This document shows, piece by piece, positions 11,647-27,090 of a stretch of 64,000 nt of DNA (the first letter of the stretch is position 1; the number at the start of each line of letters is the position of its first letter). Under the pieces are notes generated by a model, which ran no database searches, had not been told where the DNA came from, and saw only the letters and a list, made by a program, of their open reading frames with translations. This stretch comes from Epiperipatus broadwayi. Lineage: Eukaryota; Onychophora; Udeonychophora; Euonychophora; Peripatidae. Made by a program: the position numbers and the translations under genes. The stretch lies in NCBI GenBank assembly GCA_028023455.1, contig JAQFVV010013335.1, forward strand, positions 1-64,000, written 5' to 3'.

Positions 11647-11652
11647 TGGTGA
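11542..11652. repeat. (TA)n minisatellite with repeated ttggtgaact spacer
   Basis: Two blocks of alternating TA with interspersed aa are each followed by ttggtgaact, and the first block is also followed by ggtac, which reproduces the junction with the upstream repeat. This looks like a local duplication of TA tract plus junction. The YIYIYK-type open frames here are artefacts of the tract. Confidence 0.8.
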
Positions 11653-11877
11653 ACTTTATGTTTTAAAATAAGATGTAAGATACTCACTAATAAACTACCT
11701 GCAACAAAGTATGTAGCTTTTTAAAACAGATTCTCTTTCAATCATTAAAAAACTAATAGTTTATGTTTTTATATTGCCAATCAGTAATATTATGCCTTTT
11801 TCATATATTAGATATTATTTATTTATTAACTTATTCATTTGCTATTTAACTGTATTGAAATTTTGTGGTATTTATAG
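11653..11877. other. Intronic sequence upstream of the first supported CTLD exon
   Basis: This is AT-rich DNA ending in tttatag, the acceptor used by the downstream exon. No signal-peptide exon was recognised here. Upstream exons of the lectin gene must lie further left, possibly outside the window. Confidence 0.45.
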
Positions 11878-12033
11878 AGGTTTTATGCAGAGATGGATGG
11901 GTTTATCATAACAATGCCTGCTACTTTTTTGATAATACAAGATTACCATGGTATGAAGCTGAAGATTTATGTAAAAGTCTAAAAAGTCATCTTGTAGATA
12001 TAAGAAATCAAAAAGAGAACGATTTTCTTGCAG
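11878..12033 (+). CDS. C-type lectin-like gene, CTLD exon a (N-terminal half of the domain)
   Basis: This 156-nt exon enters and leaves in phase 1. It encodes VLCRDGWVYHNNACYFF, then WYEAEDLCKSLKSHLVDI and ENDFLA. That is the N-terminal half of a C-type lectin-like domain: the first cysteine pair of the long form (C-x9-C), the CYFF strand, the W..A...C helix 1 with the long-range cysteine, and the L..I...E..FL helix 2. The acceptor is tttatag before AG-GTT. No GT donor is available where coding similarity ends. The in-phase donor is CAG|GCAAGA, a GC donor, and the next exon completes an alanine codon exactly. Extracellular or membrane-bound lectins of this kind bind carbohydrate or protein ligands. 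The 5' exons were not found. Confidence 0.85.
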
Positions 12034-12059
12034 GCAAGAATCCTTTTTTTATTTAAAAT

Positions 12060-13230
12060 ACAATGATTATTTTATGAATTGCATCATATTAAAATATAAC
12101 AAAAATGCCTTATCTATATAAGATGTTTAATATTTCAACAAACAATGGTTTTTCATTTATTTATTTAACTGTAGTTTCTGATAAAAGTTAGTAATCTGGT
12201 CGGTATATTAAACAATTATATAAATTTATGATTTATAATTTCCTTTAACTGTTTAATTATGGATAATGCATAAAGATGTACTTGCAACATCACGTGGTCT
12301 AATTAAACATCCCTATATAATATGACTCTTTAACACAAAGTTTGTTAATTATGACAAATATTTAGATGTTAAATGTAGAGTTATACTAAGATATACCGTA
12401 TTTATATTTGCATGAAAATTACCCAAAATTAAAATGTTGCGGCCCAGTCATATGTAGTTGTAAAAGTATTACTATATTAGAAGATATGAAAAATGTTTTA
12501 AATTAACATTTTTTATAATCATACTATTTTTGCTGAAAATGTTCAATGATATTTCATTCAAATTAGCATAAATTAATATAAAAATAAAATATAACAATAA
12601 TATCTTTTAATAAGGTTCAAAAAATATTAGAAAGTAATTAAATGGCCATTGAACATCAAAGGTGATATAATGTTTATGAGTTTCAAATAACAGAATAACG
12701 ATTTGACCCATGGAACGTTATCTCTTTACTTTTTCACTTTTCCTTCGCATTAAATCACAAAACATGTTTTAAGATGAGTATAAGTAAAGTCTTAGTTATA
12801 ACCAGAATCCAAGAAGTTTGAAAGTAATATAGTTTTAACAAAAACATAATTTAATAATTAGTTGCTTGAAATGTAGGAAATGTTTGAACACCAGAAATTG
12901 CATATTCAGCTTCAGACGTTTAAACTTTAGTTCTTGAGACCATCATTTTACGAAAATAAAAAAACCATATAAAATTTATAACTCTTATAAATTTGCATTA
13001 ATTATTATGTATAATAAAAAGCAATCTAAAAATATCTAATGAAAACAATGATTGTCGCTTGCTATTATATTATGTATAACAATAATTTGCTCTGTAGCTC
13101 CTTCAAATAAACAATGTTTTATTATCAGAAAATTAATCTCAATATTATTTTATTATTTATTGTTTGTTTTTTTTCTTGTTCTGAAAGACTTTCAAAGTTT
13201 ATTCCTTATATGATTCACTCCATCTCTTAT
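12060..13230. other. AT-rich intronic sequence, nothing recognised
   Basis: No open frame of note, no inverted repeat and no tandem repeat was seen beyond short A or T runs. Confidence 0.5.
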
Positions 13231-13797
<567 letters not shown>

Positions 13798-15770
13798 CAA
13801 TATATCTTTACCCTTTTCAATGTATAATGATAATTTTTTTTTTCCAAAATAATATGGATAGCCAAAAAACACACAGACATAAGTGGATATTTGATCAATT
13901 AGTCTTAAACTTTAGTTTAATACAAAAATAAACAGGTTAAAATTCTCTTATTTTGATATCTAATGAATTAGATATATTTTGTTACTAAAATTTATAATCG
14001 AAATTGACCTTGAAATAAAATACAGGTCAGTAATTGAATTCTTGAAAATGGGAATTCATTCTTACATCATGATTTAAACGATTAGCAACTGAAGTTAGTA
14101 TGATTTCTGATTCTAATAATCAATAATAATTTACTTGCATTTATTTTGTTGGTAATGATAATGATGATGATGACAATATAACAATAATAAGAATTATATT
14201 TTTTTGTCATTTGTCTTGTGGATTCTTTTCATGGTTGTTTGATATTATTACGAAAGTTTAACTTCAATAAATGATTGTTTAGGTAATTAGAGTATCAAAA
14301 ATTGTATTCCAATATCACAGCATGAGTATTTGCAGCAAATTCTCATTAAAACAGTGAAATATTCTAACACTTATTTCAAAGTATGGAATTTCCACGTTTA
14401 CCTAGTGAAGAATTAGTGCTTTGTGATTACTGGATGAGTAAACTATTCAAATACTATTCATATAAATACAATACCCCTCTCTGTTACCAGAAATTAGCTC
14501 TTTGCAAAGATAAAATGAAACCATTTATGTTTACGAAAATTGATTCTGGCGATTGAGGATAATACTTCGCTATACAAACCTCTTGGATAAATTATCAATT
14601 CAGTCGTTACATGATATAAATGCTGTTGCATTTACTAATTATCATTATTAATAGTTTAGAGATGGAAAAAAGAAGGGGGGGGGTTAGAATTTATAAAGTT
14701 AACTTCGTGGGAGTGACTAGTGAAAATCGTATTTTATAAAAAATGAATTATACCATTATAATTTAATAAAAGCAAATTATCTAAGAAAAAGGATCAAAAA
14801 TCAATTGAGTAATCGATTTAGATAGAATTTTATTTGTTTGTAGAAGAGTATATGTGTAAAATTTGTGGAAAATTTTAATTATAGAATTAATTATTAATCA
14901 ATAAAAATAATGTGGGATCTTGAAGGAAAACTGTTTTAAATAAAAAAAAAATTGTTTAACTATCTCATTCTTAGATGCCAATTCCCATTCAGAATCCTGG
15001 GTTTAAAGTTAGTTTGTTATACAGATTTTTTTATTAAAAAGCATGCATTTTTATTCTTTTAGAGGGATTTCCATGAGCAAGAAAAGTTTTAACAAAACCT
15101 TGTGATATTTATAAAATTGTGAATAAATAATTTGTAAAACAATAGCAATGAACCGGTCAAAATTTAGATATAATTAGATTTGTAAGTCAATCATTCAGGA
15201 ATTGAAGGGGGAATACAGACAGGATAAAAATTTAACCAGTTCTTAAGGAGGGGGCTCTCTTCATCATCAGGCTATCTAGAGGAGCTCGTGAGGTTAAATT
15301 ATCAATTTTTTAATACTAAAATTTTAACTCTTATTTTTAATTGCCTGGTTTTTTTTCTGAATGAGAAACTTTATCAAAAAAATATTAATATTGTAAGAAA
15401 TGGTCAGTGAGTAAATTTTTATATTATGCATGTACTTGTTTCTCCTAAAGTTAACCAATTTCATTATTTTTTTCCATACAAATGAAAGAAGATAAATTTT
15501 AATTTTATTCAAAATAAATGTGGAACTGAATTCTAATGCTAATGTTATATATTAAATCACATTTGAAATATGCACTGTATCGTTGTGAATTATAGTAACC
15601 ATTCTTCAATGAAAATAACGATTAATAAATGAAAAGAAATATAATTAGTAACTAACTAAAGATGCTACCAACCTATAACAAAATTAAAGGAACATTTTGA
15701 GAATATATGGAGAAATATGTGGATAAATGAACTTCTCTCAGTAAAGCTACATTAAACCAACATATATAAA
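13798..15770. other. AT-rich intronic sequence, nothing recognised
   Basis: Only low-complexity runs, a short (GAT)n stretch near 14155 and a G run near 14680 are visible. No coding or clear repeat structure was seen. Confidence 0.45.
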
Positions 15771-15780
15771 TATATATCAC

Positions 15781-15885
15781 CCAGTGGATGACTTGTGTGA
15801 TCAAGTCGAAACGTTGGTATATCAATATTTAAATTTTTTAACACGGATGAAACACAAAATGTTTATATATATATATATATATAAA
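15781..15885 (+). other. Hairpin plus GAAAC followed by (TA)n; possible retroelement terminus
   Basis: GACTTG (15790-15795) pairs perfectly with CAAGTC (15802-15807) across a 6-nt loop and is followed at once by GAAACG (15808-15813). A stem II followed by GAAA is a feature of hammerhead ribozymes found with Penelope-like and other retroelements, but the preceding CUGANGA box is not convincing. A (TA)n tract follows at about 15866. I treat it as a possible element end only. Confidence 0.3.
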
Positions 15886-17194
15886 CAGAAAAGCTGGTTA
15901 TCTTCCACTATGGAATGTAATCTAATGCAAGGAACACAAAATGAATAAAAAATTTAATATCAAATGAAAGACTACTGTGGTCAGTTATAAGGATTACAAA
16001 TATCTAAAAGTGATTTCAGAAAAAAAAAAAGACATTGGATTAATATTTTATGCGTTTAAAAAGAAAAATCGATTATGTACTAAAACTTCAAACATAAATA
16101 AGAAACTTCTAGGATTAATTCATTAAAAGTTATTAAAGTTTCCCAATGGATTATGTAATTCATATGTATGCACACAGAACAAAACAAAACAAAATAAAAA
16201 CAAACACAAATTAAATAAGATTTGTAGCAAAATGTAAAAAAATCTGGAGGATGATTTAGGAGGACTGTTTAAGTTTAATTTTATTACTTGATATTATTGT
16301 TTTTTCTAGTATTAAATTTAAATAGATGAGCAAAAGAGGTAATCATATGCCTAAGTTTGAATTTAATTTATATTAATGTTATTTATAGTTGAGTTACTAT
16401 AAAATTTTAAAATATGCCTTATTTAAATATTAAATTGATGCTTTACTCTTAATTAAAAGAATGAGAGATATAAGTAAGAACGTTTATTATACGAACTGTT
16501 TTTAAAAGATCAGGTATTATATATATATATGAAATGCATGTTGTGATAAAATGCAATAACTATGTTCTAAAAGTGCAGAAAGATGATTTTGCAAGTGATA
16601 CACACTTCTTATTTTATTATTATCATCTTAAAAGCTAAATGAAGTTTAATGCAAGCTGATTTATGATTAAAAAATTGTTGACTCATGTGTCAGTGCAATA
16701 TTTTGTAGAGATAGTTTAAGTGTAAAATTTTTATATGTGGTCAAATTAGTGTGAGATCCATGTGTATGTGGTTGGTTAAAGAATCACCACCTACGTAGTG
16801 AAGTTTTAGTTTAGCTTGCTCACTAAAATATTTACTAAAATTTTATGAAATATTTACATATAGTGAATGAGTTTCCCACTTTGTTATTTCTACACTGTAA
16901 GATGATTTCTTTATTGATACCCAGAATGTGTTAGGCATACCCATATATCTTTGTATGACTAGCAATGAATCCTAGCATGCCTCAACCTTAATGAAAAGGT
17001 ATTTTTCTCTTACTGGGGGCTTTGCCAACTTACATCAATGCTGACTTCGTTTCCTCATGGGTGTACATCATTTAAGGCACAGAAAAGCATAGGTTATGAA
17101 TATTGTTTACAGGGTCGTAAAATTAATTTGATATTTCTTGATTAGTATGTATTAAATGTGTAAATTATTGTACTGAGATATTGCATTATTTAAA
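15886..17194. other. AT-rich intronic sequence
   Basis: No gene or clear repeat was seen. A slightly GC-richer stretch at 16900-17060 has no open frame of interest. Confidence 0.45.
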
Positions 17195-17249
17195 TGCTTT
17201 ATTTCACTAATAAGAGCCAAGAATAATGATTAAGTTCAATATTGAATTT
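17195..17249. repeat. 55-bp direct repeat, left copy
   Basis: It begins tgctttatttcactaataag and ends attgaattt, abutting the first base of the TIR element at 17250. It matches 18310-18364 with three substitutions over 55 bp and no indel. Confidence 0.9.
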
Positions 17250-17317
17250 CACCTGGGTCTCTTTTTACGTGGACTTATTTAACACAATTTTGAAGTTATG
17301 CGATTCATGTTTCATCG

Positions 17318-17414
17318 GAAGTCGAACTCCAATAATGCGCTATTACTTTTAATAATAAATTTTGCACACTTACGTTATATTGAAAGTAATAGCACATTAT
17401 TGGAATTCGACTTT
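17318..17414. repeat. Conserved internal hairpin of the TIR element (copy A)
   Basis: Arms at 17318-17350 and 17382-17414 are inverted repeats of 33 bp with about five mismatches (core ccaataatgygctattactt), separated by 31 bp. The same pair of arms is kept in copy B at about 32280-32380. Confidence 0.85.
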
Positions 17415-17665
17415 CATCTTAGTAATTTCAATATTTTCAGTGCTTTATAATAGTAAGATTTTATGCAATAATGAAATTAAAATCATGATTTCCACATTTT
17501 ATGTATACACACATTAAATTTTACAAGATTATACTGTAAATTTGTTCAAACATTGTGCATGTTAATTTTGCATTTTAAATCACATTCTGTTTTTGCTTTT
17601 AAAAAAGAACATAATCAATTATTAATCATTTAGTGTCTGCAAGTTTATTTTTAAAAGGTGAGTAA

Positions 17666-17834
17666 TAGCAGTGGGCACAATTAAATTTGACAATTAAAAA
17701 TTAAAATCTGATTTTTAATTGTAATTAACAATTTAAAAATTACTTGGCAACGGAATTGAAAATTAAAAAATTAAAGACAAAAATAAGAATTTAATTTTTA
17801 GTTGTTAGTTTTAATTAAATTTTCCCCAGCAGTG
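17666..17834. mobile_element. hAT-like MITE nested in TIR element copy A (~169 bp)
   Basis: The ends read TAGCAGTGGGCACAATTAAA on the left and, on the other strand, CACTGCTGGGGAAAATTTAA on the right. They are imperfect inverted repeats of the CAGTG type seen in hAT elements. Flanking 8-mers GTGAGTAA (17658-17665) and GTGAATAA (17835-17842) differ at one base, fitting an 8-bp hAT target duplication. The interior is almost pure AT. The corresponding part of copy B lacks it. Confidence 0.5.
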
Positions 17835-18309
17835 GTGAATAAATGTCTTTTTATTATCATAAGTCTAAGTTCATAAACAATTAATAAAATCATCATCTCA
17901 AAGATTAATTACTAATTACGTTGTCAACAGAAAACCATTAACACAACATGAGAGTGCAAACGAAAATATTTTTCGGCAAATAGCGAAAATAATTAAAACG
18001 TGTATAAAAATGTAAATTATGCATAAAAGCATATTATTTTGAATAAAATTAAATATTATAGTTAAAAAAAGTTTGTCTTGTATCAATTTTTTTCAAATTT
18101 GAAATTTTTTATTAGTCATATTTTATTTCCTTATTTTTTTTGCGCGAATTTTAGAGTAATTTTACATTGGTGCTTTGATTTTATGCGAATTTTGAAAAAT
18201 CACAGACCACATCCCCTCTTTTTCAATGTAAGTTACATCTATTTTGCGCGATTTCGTTTGCGCATGTTTTCTGAGGAAGCTATCTATCACGTAAAACGAG
18301 ACCCAGGTG

Positions 18310-18364
18310 TGCTTTATTTCACTAATAAGAGACAATAATAATGATTAAGTTAAATATTGAATTT
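18310..18364. repeat. 55-bp direct repeat, right copy
   Basis: It starts at the base after the last base of the right TIR and repeats 17195-17249 with three substitutions. Confidence 0.9.
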
Positions 18365-20386
18365 AATAATTAAATAAAAAAAACATGGGAAGCAGCAATG
18401 CTAAGCAGTGTGTATCCAAAGTTCTATTTACAACCAGCTGATAACTTGCTGGAATGGTAAGCCAACTAAAGTATTGTTATTTTAGGGACATTAGTATAAG
18501 GTTTGTATGCATGTAAAAAAATGATCGATCTGAGTACCTGTTCTTAAACCCTTAAATAGTAATTTAATTAATGAGAAGGGAAGTAATGCATAAAATATCT
18601 CCAATTTAAAGCATATAGTTGACATATATTAAGTTAATTTAATTAGTGTAAATTATTAGCTTCTTTTTATATGTAGAGCTTCATAAATCATATTATTAAT
18701 CGTAAAATAAAGTATTTATTTGAAATCTTAAAAATATAGGAAGAAATTTGATATTTATTATATCTCAATATTAAGAATTGTTAAAGTAAATAGTATAATA
18801 ATTTTTCTATTTCATAGCGATTATAAACCCCAGTTCAGTAAAAATTAAATAATATTTGTTATTTATCATGTAGCAAGATCAACTATTTATTTATATAATT
18901 TTTTATACGGTTGAAGAACAGGGAATTGCTATGAGGAATCTTGTAAATAATGTAGATTTTTTTATTTTATCTTTGTTAATAAAATTGTTATTTTAAAATA
19001 AACTTTTGTCTACGTCTCACTGTTTTGTGGTCTAAATTTCTAGAGATCCTAATCATGCACTGATACACTATCACTTAAATTTGAAATATAACTTACTTTG
19101 TTAAATCATAACAGATTAAAAAAATTAAAAGATTATTTTATAAAATTCCTTGAACACTGCAGAATTCATTCATAATTGGGTAATGTTAATAGAATAATTC
19201 AGCACATTTAGATTAAACATTTATAATAGACAGTAGGATTATTGAATTATATAGAGGGCATGGGTGGATATAAAATCCTTTATCCATCTGCTGTATTCAA
19301 ATACCTTCCCAGGTGAAGTTGTTAATAATTTTGTTTAATGAGCATAGTATTTATAATATGTTATTTTTAAAATTTATATTTAAAAACTTAATCTTAATCA
19401 TTGGAAATTTAAAGTAAGTGGACATTGGCTATATTAGATTCAGCCAAGGTCAACTATGGATGTAGTCACTGGGATAGTATTTATTTATCACCAATAATTC
19501 ATAACAGATTGTATAGACACCTTATTATTCTAAAACCCTGAGGAAAGATTATCTTAGGGAAAAAGAGAGCTAGTATAATGGAAATTTTTAGAATGAAGTG
19601 AAATAGTAGTACAGATGACCTATGAATGCGAGTGTGGTAGAAGGATGGATTGGGTGGATGGTGATGGGCATAGAGATATTTTAATTCTTTTAAAATTTTA
19701 ATTGTGACTTTGATGATAGATGGATCTTTTTTGGGTTTTACCATTTATTAGTTTTTGCATAGATTGCATGTTTAGATAAAATCGCAATTATCTTTATCGA
19801 TACTAAAGCTATATGTTAAGAACTGTTTTGTCAGAAGTAGCAATGAGACGAATTAAAGAATATTCATTCATCTGTACATTAAATGATTGTACAATCAGCT
19901 AGATTAACAGAAAGTTTAATATTTCTTTTCATTTTACAATCAGCTAATCTATTAAAGTTGATTTTAGAAGAAGAAAAAGAAATAAATAATGGGCTTTCAT
20001 TCGGGTTAATATGCTAAATTTCATGAACATTTATTTAAACTGTTTGGCTTTTTTTAATATTTCAATAAACTCTCTCATAGTTCTTAAATCATACTTTTCC
20101 GAAGTACCTAGTATTTTAATATTGACAAAGTAAGGGGTGTGAACAATTTTTAAATAATATGATATAAAAGCTGATATAATTAACTTTTGATTACAGGCAT
20201 TTGTATGCTCTCTAACTCTGATATTAATTGTCTATATGATTAACCCACAATTTTTTTGGGCATTGTAAACAGGACATTTCATAGATATCATAGATTGATG
20301 TTCTAAAAATAATGGTTCTTTAGGCTTATGAAAAAACAATTTCAGCATATAATTTTAAAAATCTTCATTATAATATATATATATAT
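18365..20386. other. AT-rich intronic sequence
   Basis: No gene was seen. The 81-codon minus-strand frame at 19499-19744 has no motif. A (TA)n tract at about 20370-20386 leads into the TGTAAC-bracketed segment. Confidence 0.45.
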
Positions 20387-20411
20387 TGTAACGGTTCACA
20401 TATATATATAT

Positions 20412-20448
20412 TGAAACAGTGAGATTCGTATTCGAATCTCAAGTTTCA
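20412..20448. repeat. Strong hairpin near the left end of segment 1
   Basis: TGAAACagTGAGATTCG pairs with CGAATCTCaaGTTTCA around a 4-nt loop, with one bulged region. The palindromic core GAGATTCG/CGAATCTC is perfect. Confidence 0.8.
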
Positions 20449-21615
20449 CCTTTTTCTGTCATCTCTCACTGACCGGTCTATCCCACCCAAATTTAAACTT
20501 TTTGGTATCGAATTGTGTGTGTAACAATATTAAAAATGTATAAATATATGTATAATTCAACATAAACATGCACACATTTCGATCTCAAATTAAAGGCAAT
20601 AAATACGGATAAAATAATATAATTTAGATTCCTTTTTAGTTAAATAAATTTTGTGTAATCATAATCATTTATTTTGAATTTTATAAAGTTCGTATTTGTT
20701 GCTAATTTAAATTTCGTTAAATAATAATTCTAACAAAATCTGATGTATTAATTAATTAAAGTTAAAATAATTTTATTCCCTTTTGTCTTTGAAAATTTAA
20801 AAGCATCGGTCAGTGATAGATAATAAATTAATTATAGCAAAATTCCAAAAGAATGTAATTAACGAATGTAAAGAAAAACAAACAATAGCACAGCAAATTT
20901 CTTTCTAATTAAAACCAGCAGAGCATTGATTATCCTGAGGGCAAGATAAATAAAACCTAAAAATATCTCAACAGAAAATTTAAAAGATCAAGATAAAAAA
21001 AGGAGGCCATCTTAGACTTGCTGGAGACTTGCACTTGAATTTTAGCTTTGATCTCGAGTGGAGCGTCTAAAATATCTTAAATAAATTAATACTGCAAGGT
21101 ATGACCGAGTAAGCACCGAAATTATTCTCCACCGGGAGATGGCCCACCATATGCCGAGCTTCACCTTGCCCATCGTAAAAACACCAAAATGATCTGCTGC
21201 CTGAAATAAACAAGAAAGCCGCTGCTGTTAAAAATCAATAAAACAACATGCCCAGGACAAGAAAGAAAACCTCTAATTACGAACAGTCTGCTATTAAACC
21301 AATGGACGAAAACATCTTATAAAACAGGTACCTGTGTGTGTATTCCAAATTATAGAGTACTCTAGTAATAATAAGCTATAGCTCATCTCCTATTATTTGT
21401 ATAACTCCTAAATGTTAAAATTGTAACTTTGAGAAACTAAAATTTGAGAATTCATGTAATCTGTAAATTTTTCGCATAATCTAGCTTACCCTCCCTCTAT
21501 CACTTCTTAGGTGTGTGTTTCTTAAATCTACATTTCATTTATAATTATCATTGAAATATTACCTTCTCATAATTATCTTAGTTTTAAAGCTAAATCCATA
21601 ATCGCTTGAACAGTG

Positions 21616-21688
21616 AATGCGTGTCGAATTATCATTAATATTTGCTTTTATAAATAACTTAAATTTCATATAAATCGACACGCATTCA
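21616..21688. repeat. 14-bp perfect inverted repeat with ~45-nt loop
   Basis: TGAATGCGTGTCGA near 21616-21629 is repeated in reverse complement (TCGACACGCATTCA) near 21675-21688. The high CG content of the arms in AT-rich DNA makes chance less likely. The function is unknown. Confidence 0.7.
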
Positions 21689-22897
21689 AAGAATCAGTTA
21701 TTGTAATGCAGGGTCTACTCCTCTGTAATAGCTGGCATACTCGCTGTAATAATTCCCTTTTTAGATATTTTTTATTATTAAATGTTAATGAATAATTATG
21801 TAAATTTCATTTCTTTGAGAGTCACCAATTTTCTTTCAGTCAACGGTGATAATGTTGGGCCGAGTTTGAAATCTAGTTAAATATGACCACAATCTTTTAG
21901 ATATTATACATGTTACGTTTTGAAGCCCCGATGGCTCATTCCACGCCGTGAATACTCCGGATTCTCTAGGGTTGAATTAACCCCAGTCGTCCTACACAAG
22001 CGGACATGATAATGTTCCCGTAGGGCTTGACGACCGTCACGCAGCCAGCTGGCAAATTGCGACACGGACCACTTGTCCCTGGTTATGCTCATGTGACACC
22101 TTACCTCTTCGGGTCGCGGCAGAGACCAACCCGAAACCCTTATAACTTATTCACGGCATTGCAGTTTCAGCGCTGCCATTTTACATCGCCCTTCTAAAGC
22201 GTACCACGTGTTCTTTTATTTAGTTTATTATTCTCTCTATCACTCCGCCTCGGCATTATCTTCGTCATATACTCTCAAATAAATGTTTGCCCTTTGTCGG
22301 AAAATAAATATTTTATTAAATAAATGTATGTCCACCGTTACTGATGACTCTTGCAGTGCAAAGTATAAATTCCTTACAGCACGCATTAGAAATACTCACT
22401 CGAGAACCCTAGGTAGCTAGATTACGCCTTTATATAAATAAATGCTCCATATAAATAAATGTATTTATATATATATATAATATTATCAATTAGCTGTTGA
22501 GACTTTGAATTTAAAATATGATTAATCACATTAATAATGTTTTCTTTTATTAAATACGTAAATAAATAATTCTAAATATACGTCTGTAGTTAAGTTTTCA
22601 TTTATTCGATGCCCATTATAGACATTTCCTCGATTATATATATTAATTAATATTCGTTTGACAACTCGGAAACAAAACCCATGAATCTCGTGCATCTCCC
22701 TGACCCCCGTGCCTAAAGAAGTGTTTACTTATGTCGCATCAGAGGCGTTATTCCGTAGATTGTATTGTGGAACCGATAAACTATGTTCGAACTCAGTATT
22801 ACCAGTGGCTTCGCTACTCAATGGTGCTGCTGTTCTGTGTGGTGGTCGAATTCTGCACTATGTTAACAAGATACACGTGTTTTGACTGTTACAATAT

Positions 22898-23702
22898 ATA
22901 TATACATACATACAGTGAGTAGATGTGTGTATATACGAGTCACATGATTCATCTACTTTAACTTTACAAAATGACATCGGATAGAATCAATATTTTCATA
23001 AAAATATAAGAGAAGGTTAGAATAGAAAAGAAAGATGTTGGGGATAAGTTAAATTTAAATATATATATATATATAAAACTTGTCATTCCTTTGTGGATTT
23101 ATTTTAAATAATGTCTGAAAATATTTTGTTAAAGAATATTTTTTTAATTAAAGGAAAAAAAATTATGTAATTAGAAAAAAAAAGTTATGATTAATTAAAA
23201 CCATTGAAAATAAATTAATCAGTTTCTGGGATTAAAACTTCAGAAACTGATTACAGAACAACAAAAGGTAATCTTGACAAAATTGAGATTTTTTTTTATT
23301 AGTAGTAAAATTCAGATTAAAGATCAGAAATGTTGATAGCATGATTAAGATAGTATGGGGGGTATAAAAGGAATTACAAGGACCATTTTTTAAAAAACAA
23401 AATTAAGAAAAAAAGTGAAAAAGAAAAGAGAAAGGAGCAGAAAAGAAATAAGAACCAAAATCTATAAGCAGCATGGCAAAATTATTCTTTTGAAACAAGG
23501 CCAAGACAAACATGAGTGGTTAAACACAAAGCTGTGTCCAGCTGTTTTTCCAATGCTCATCCTCTGACCACCATTTGCAGAATGCTGTATATACTTGACT
23601 GACCTGCCTGCCATTCATGCTTCAACCCACCACGCTAAATCAAGGAAACCTTCCACACTGTATGATGCAGATAACAGAAGGAGAAGCTTCATTCATCATA
23701 TA
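22898..23702. other. Intronic sequence with a GC-richer block
   Basis: A (TA)n tract lies at about 23060-23076, and a purine-rich block at 23395-23460. Sequence at 23460-23690 is richer in GC and reads like an old dispersed repeat, with no open frame of interest. Confidence 0.4.
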
Positions 23703-27004
<3,302 letters not shown>

Positions 27005-27069
<65 letters not shown>

Positions 27070-27090
27070 TATATATATCTATATATATAT
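27005..27090. repeat. (TA)n microsatellite
   Basis: A nearly pure TA run to about 27066 is followed by interrupted TA/TCTA. The minus-strand YIYIYI frame is its translation. Confidence 0.95.

Larger units (their letters stand above)
17250..18309. mobile_element. Nonautonomous TIR element, copy A (1060 bp)
   Basis: The left end starts CACCTGGGTCTCTTTTTACG and the right end, read on the other strand, starts CACCTGGGTCTCGTTTTACG: an inverted terminal repeat of about 22 bp with one mismatch. The interior shares long stretches with copy B at 32212-33088, including a conserved hairpin near the left end and a TTTGCGCGAATTTTA block near the right. The 86-codon frame at 18078-18338 runs through the right TIR and has no transposase features, so the element appears nonautonomous. 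Copy A alone is flanked by 55-bp direct repeats, and it carries an insertion at 17666-17834. Confidence 0.85.
20387..22893. mobile_element. TGTAAC...GTTACA-bracketed segment 1 (2507 bp), LTR-like
   Basis: The segment starts TGTAACGGTTC and ends TTGACTGTTACA. The outside bases are atat on both sides (20383-20386, 22894-22897), compatible with a 4-bp target duplication, though both lie in TA-rich DNA so this is weak. TG...CA termini and a short duplication are typical of LTRs. It contains GC-richer blocks at about 20990-21340 and 21920-22400 that resemble LTR promoter or leader sequence, but no open frame with retroelement motifs. It could be a long solo LTR, an LTR-bounded nonautonomous element, or a DNA element with short inverted ends. 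Confidence 0.35.

Noticed and set aside
22336-22375. CTGATGA sequence as a hammerhead core
   Set aside because: No following stem II plus GAAA in the right place; only the seven-base box matches.
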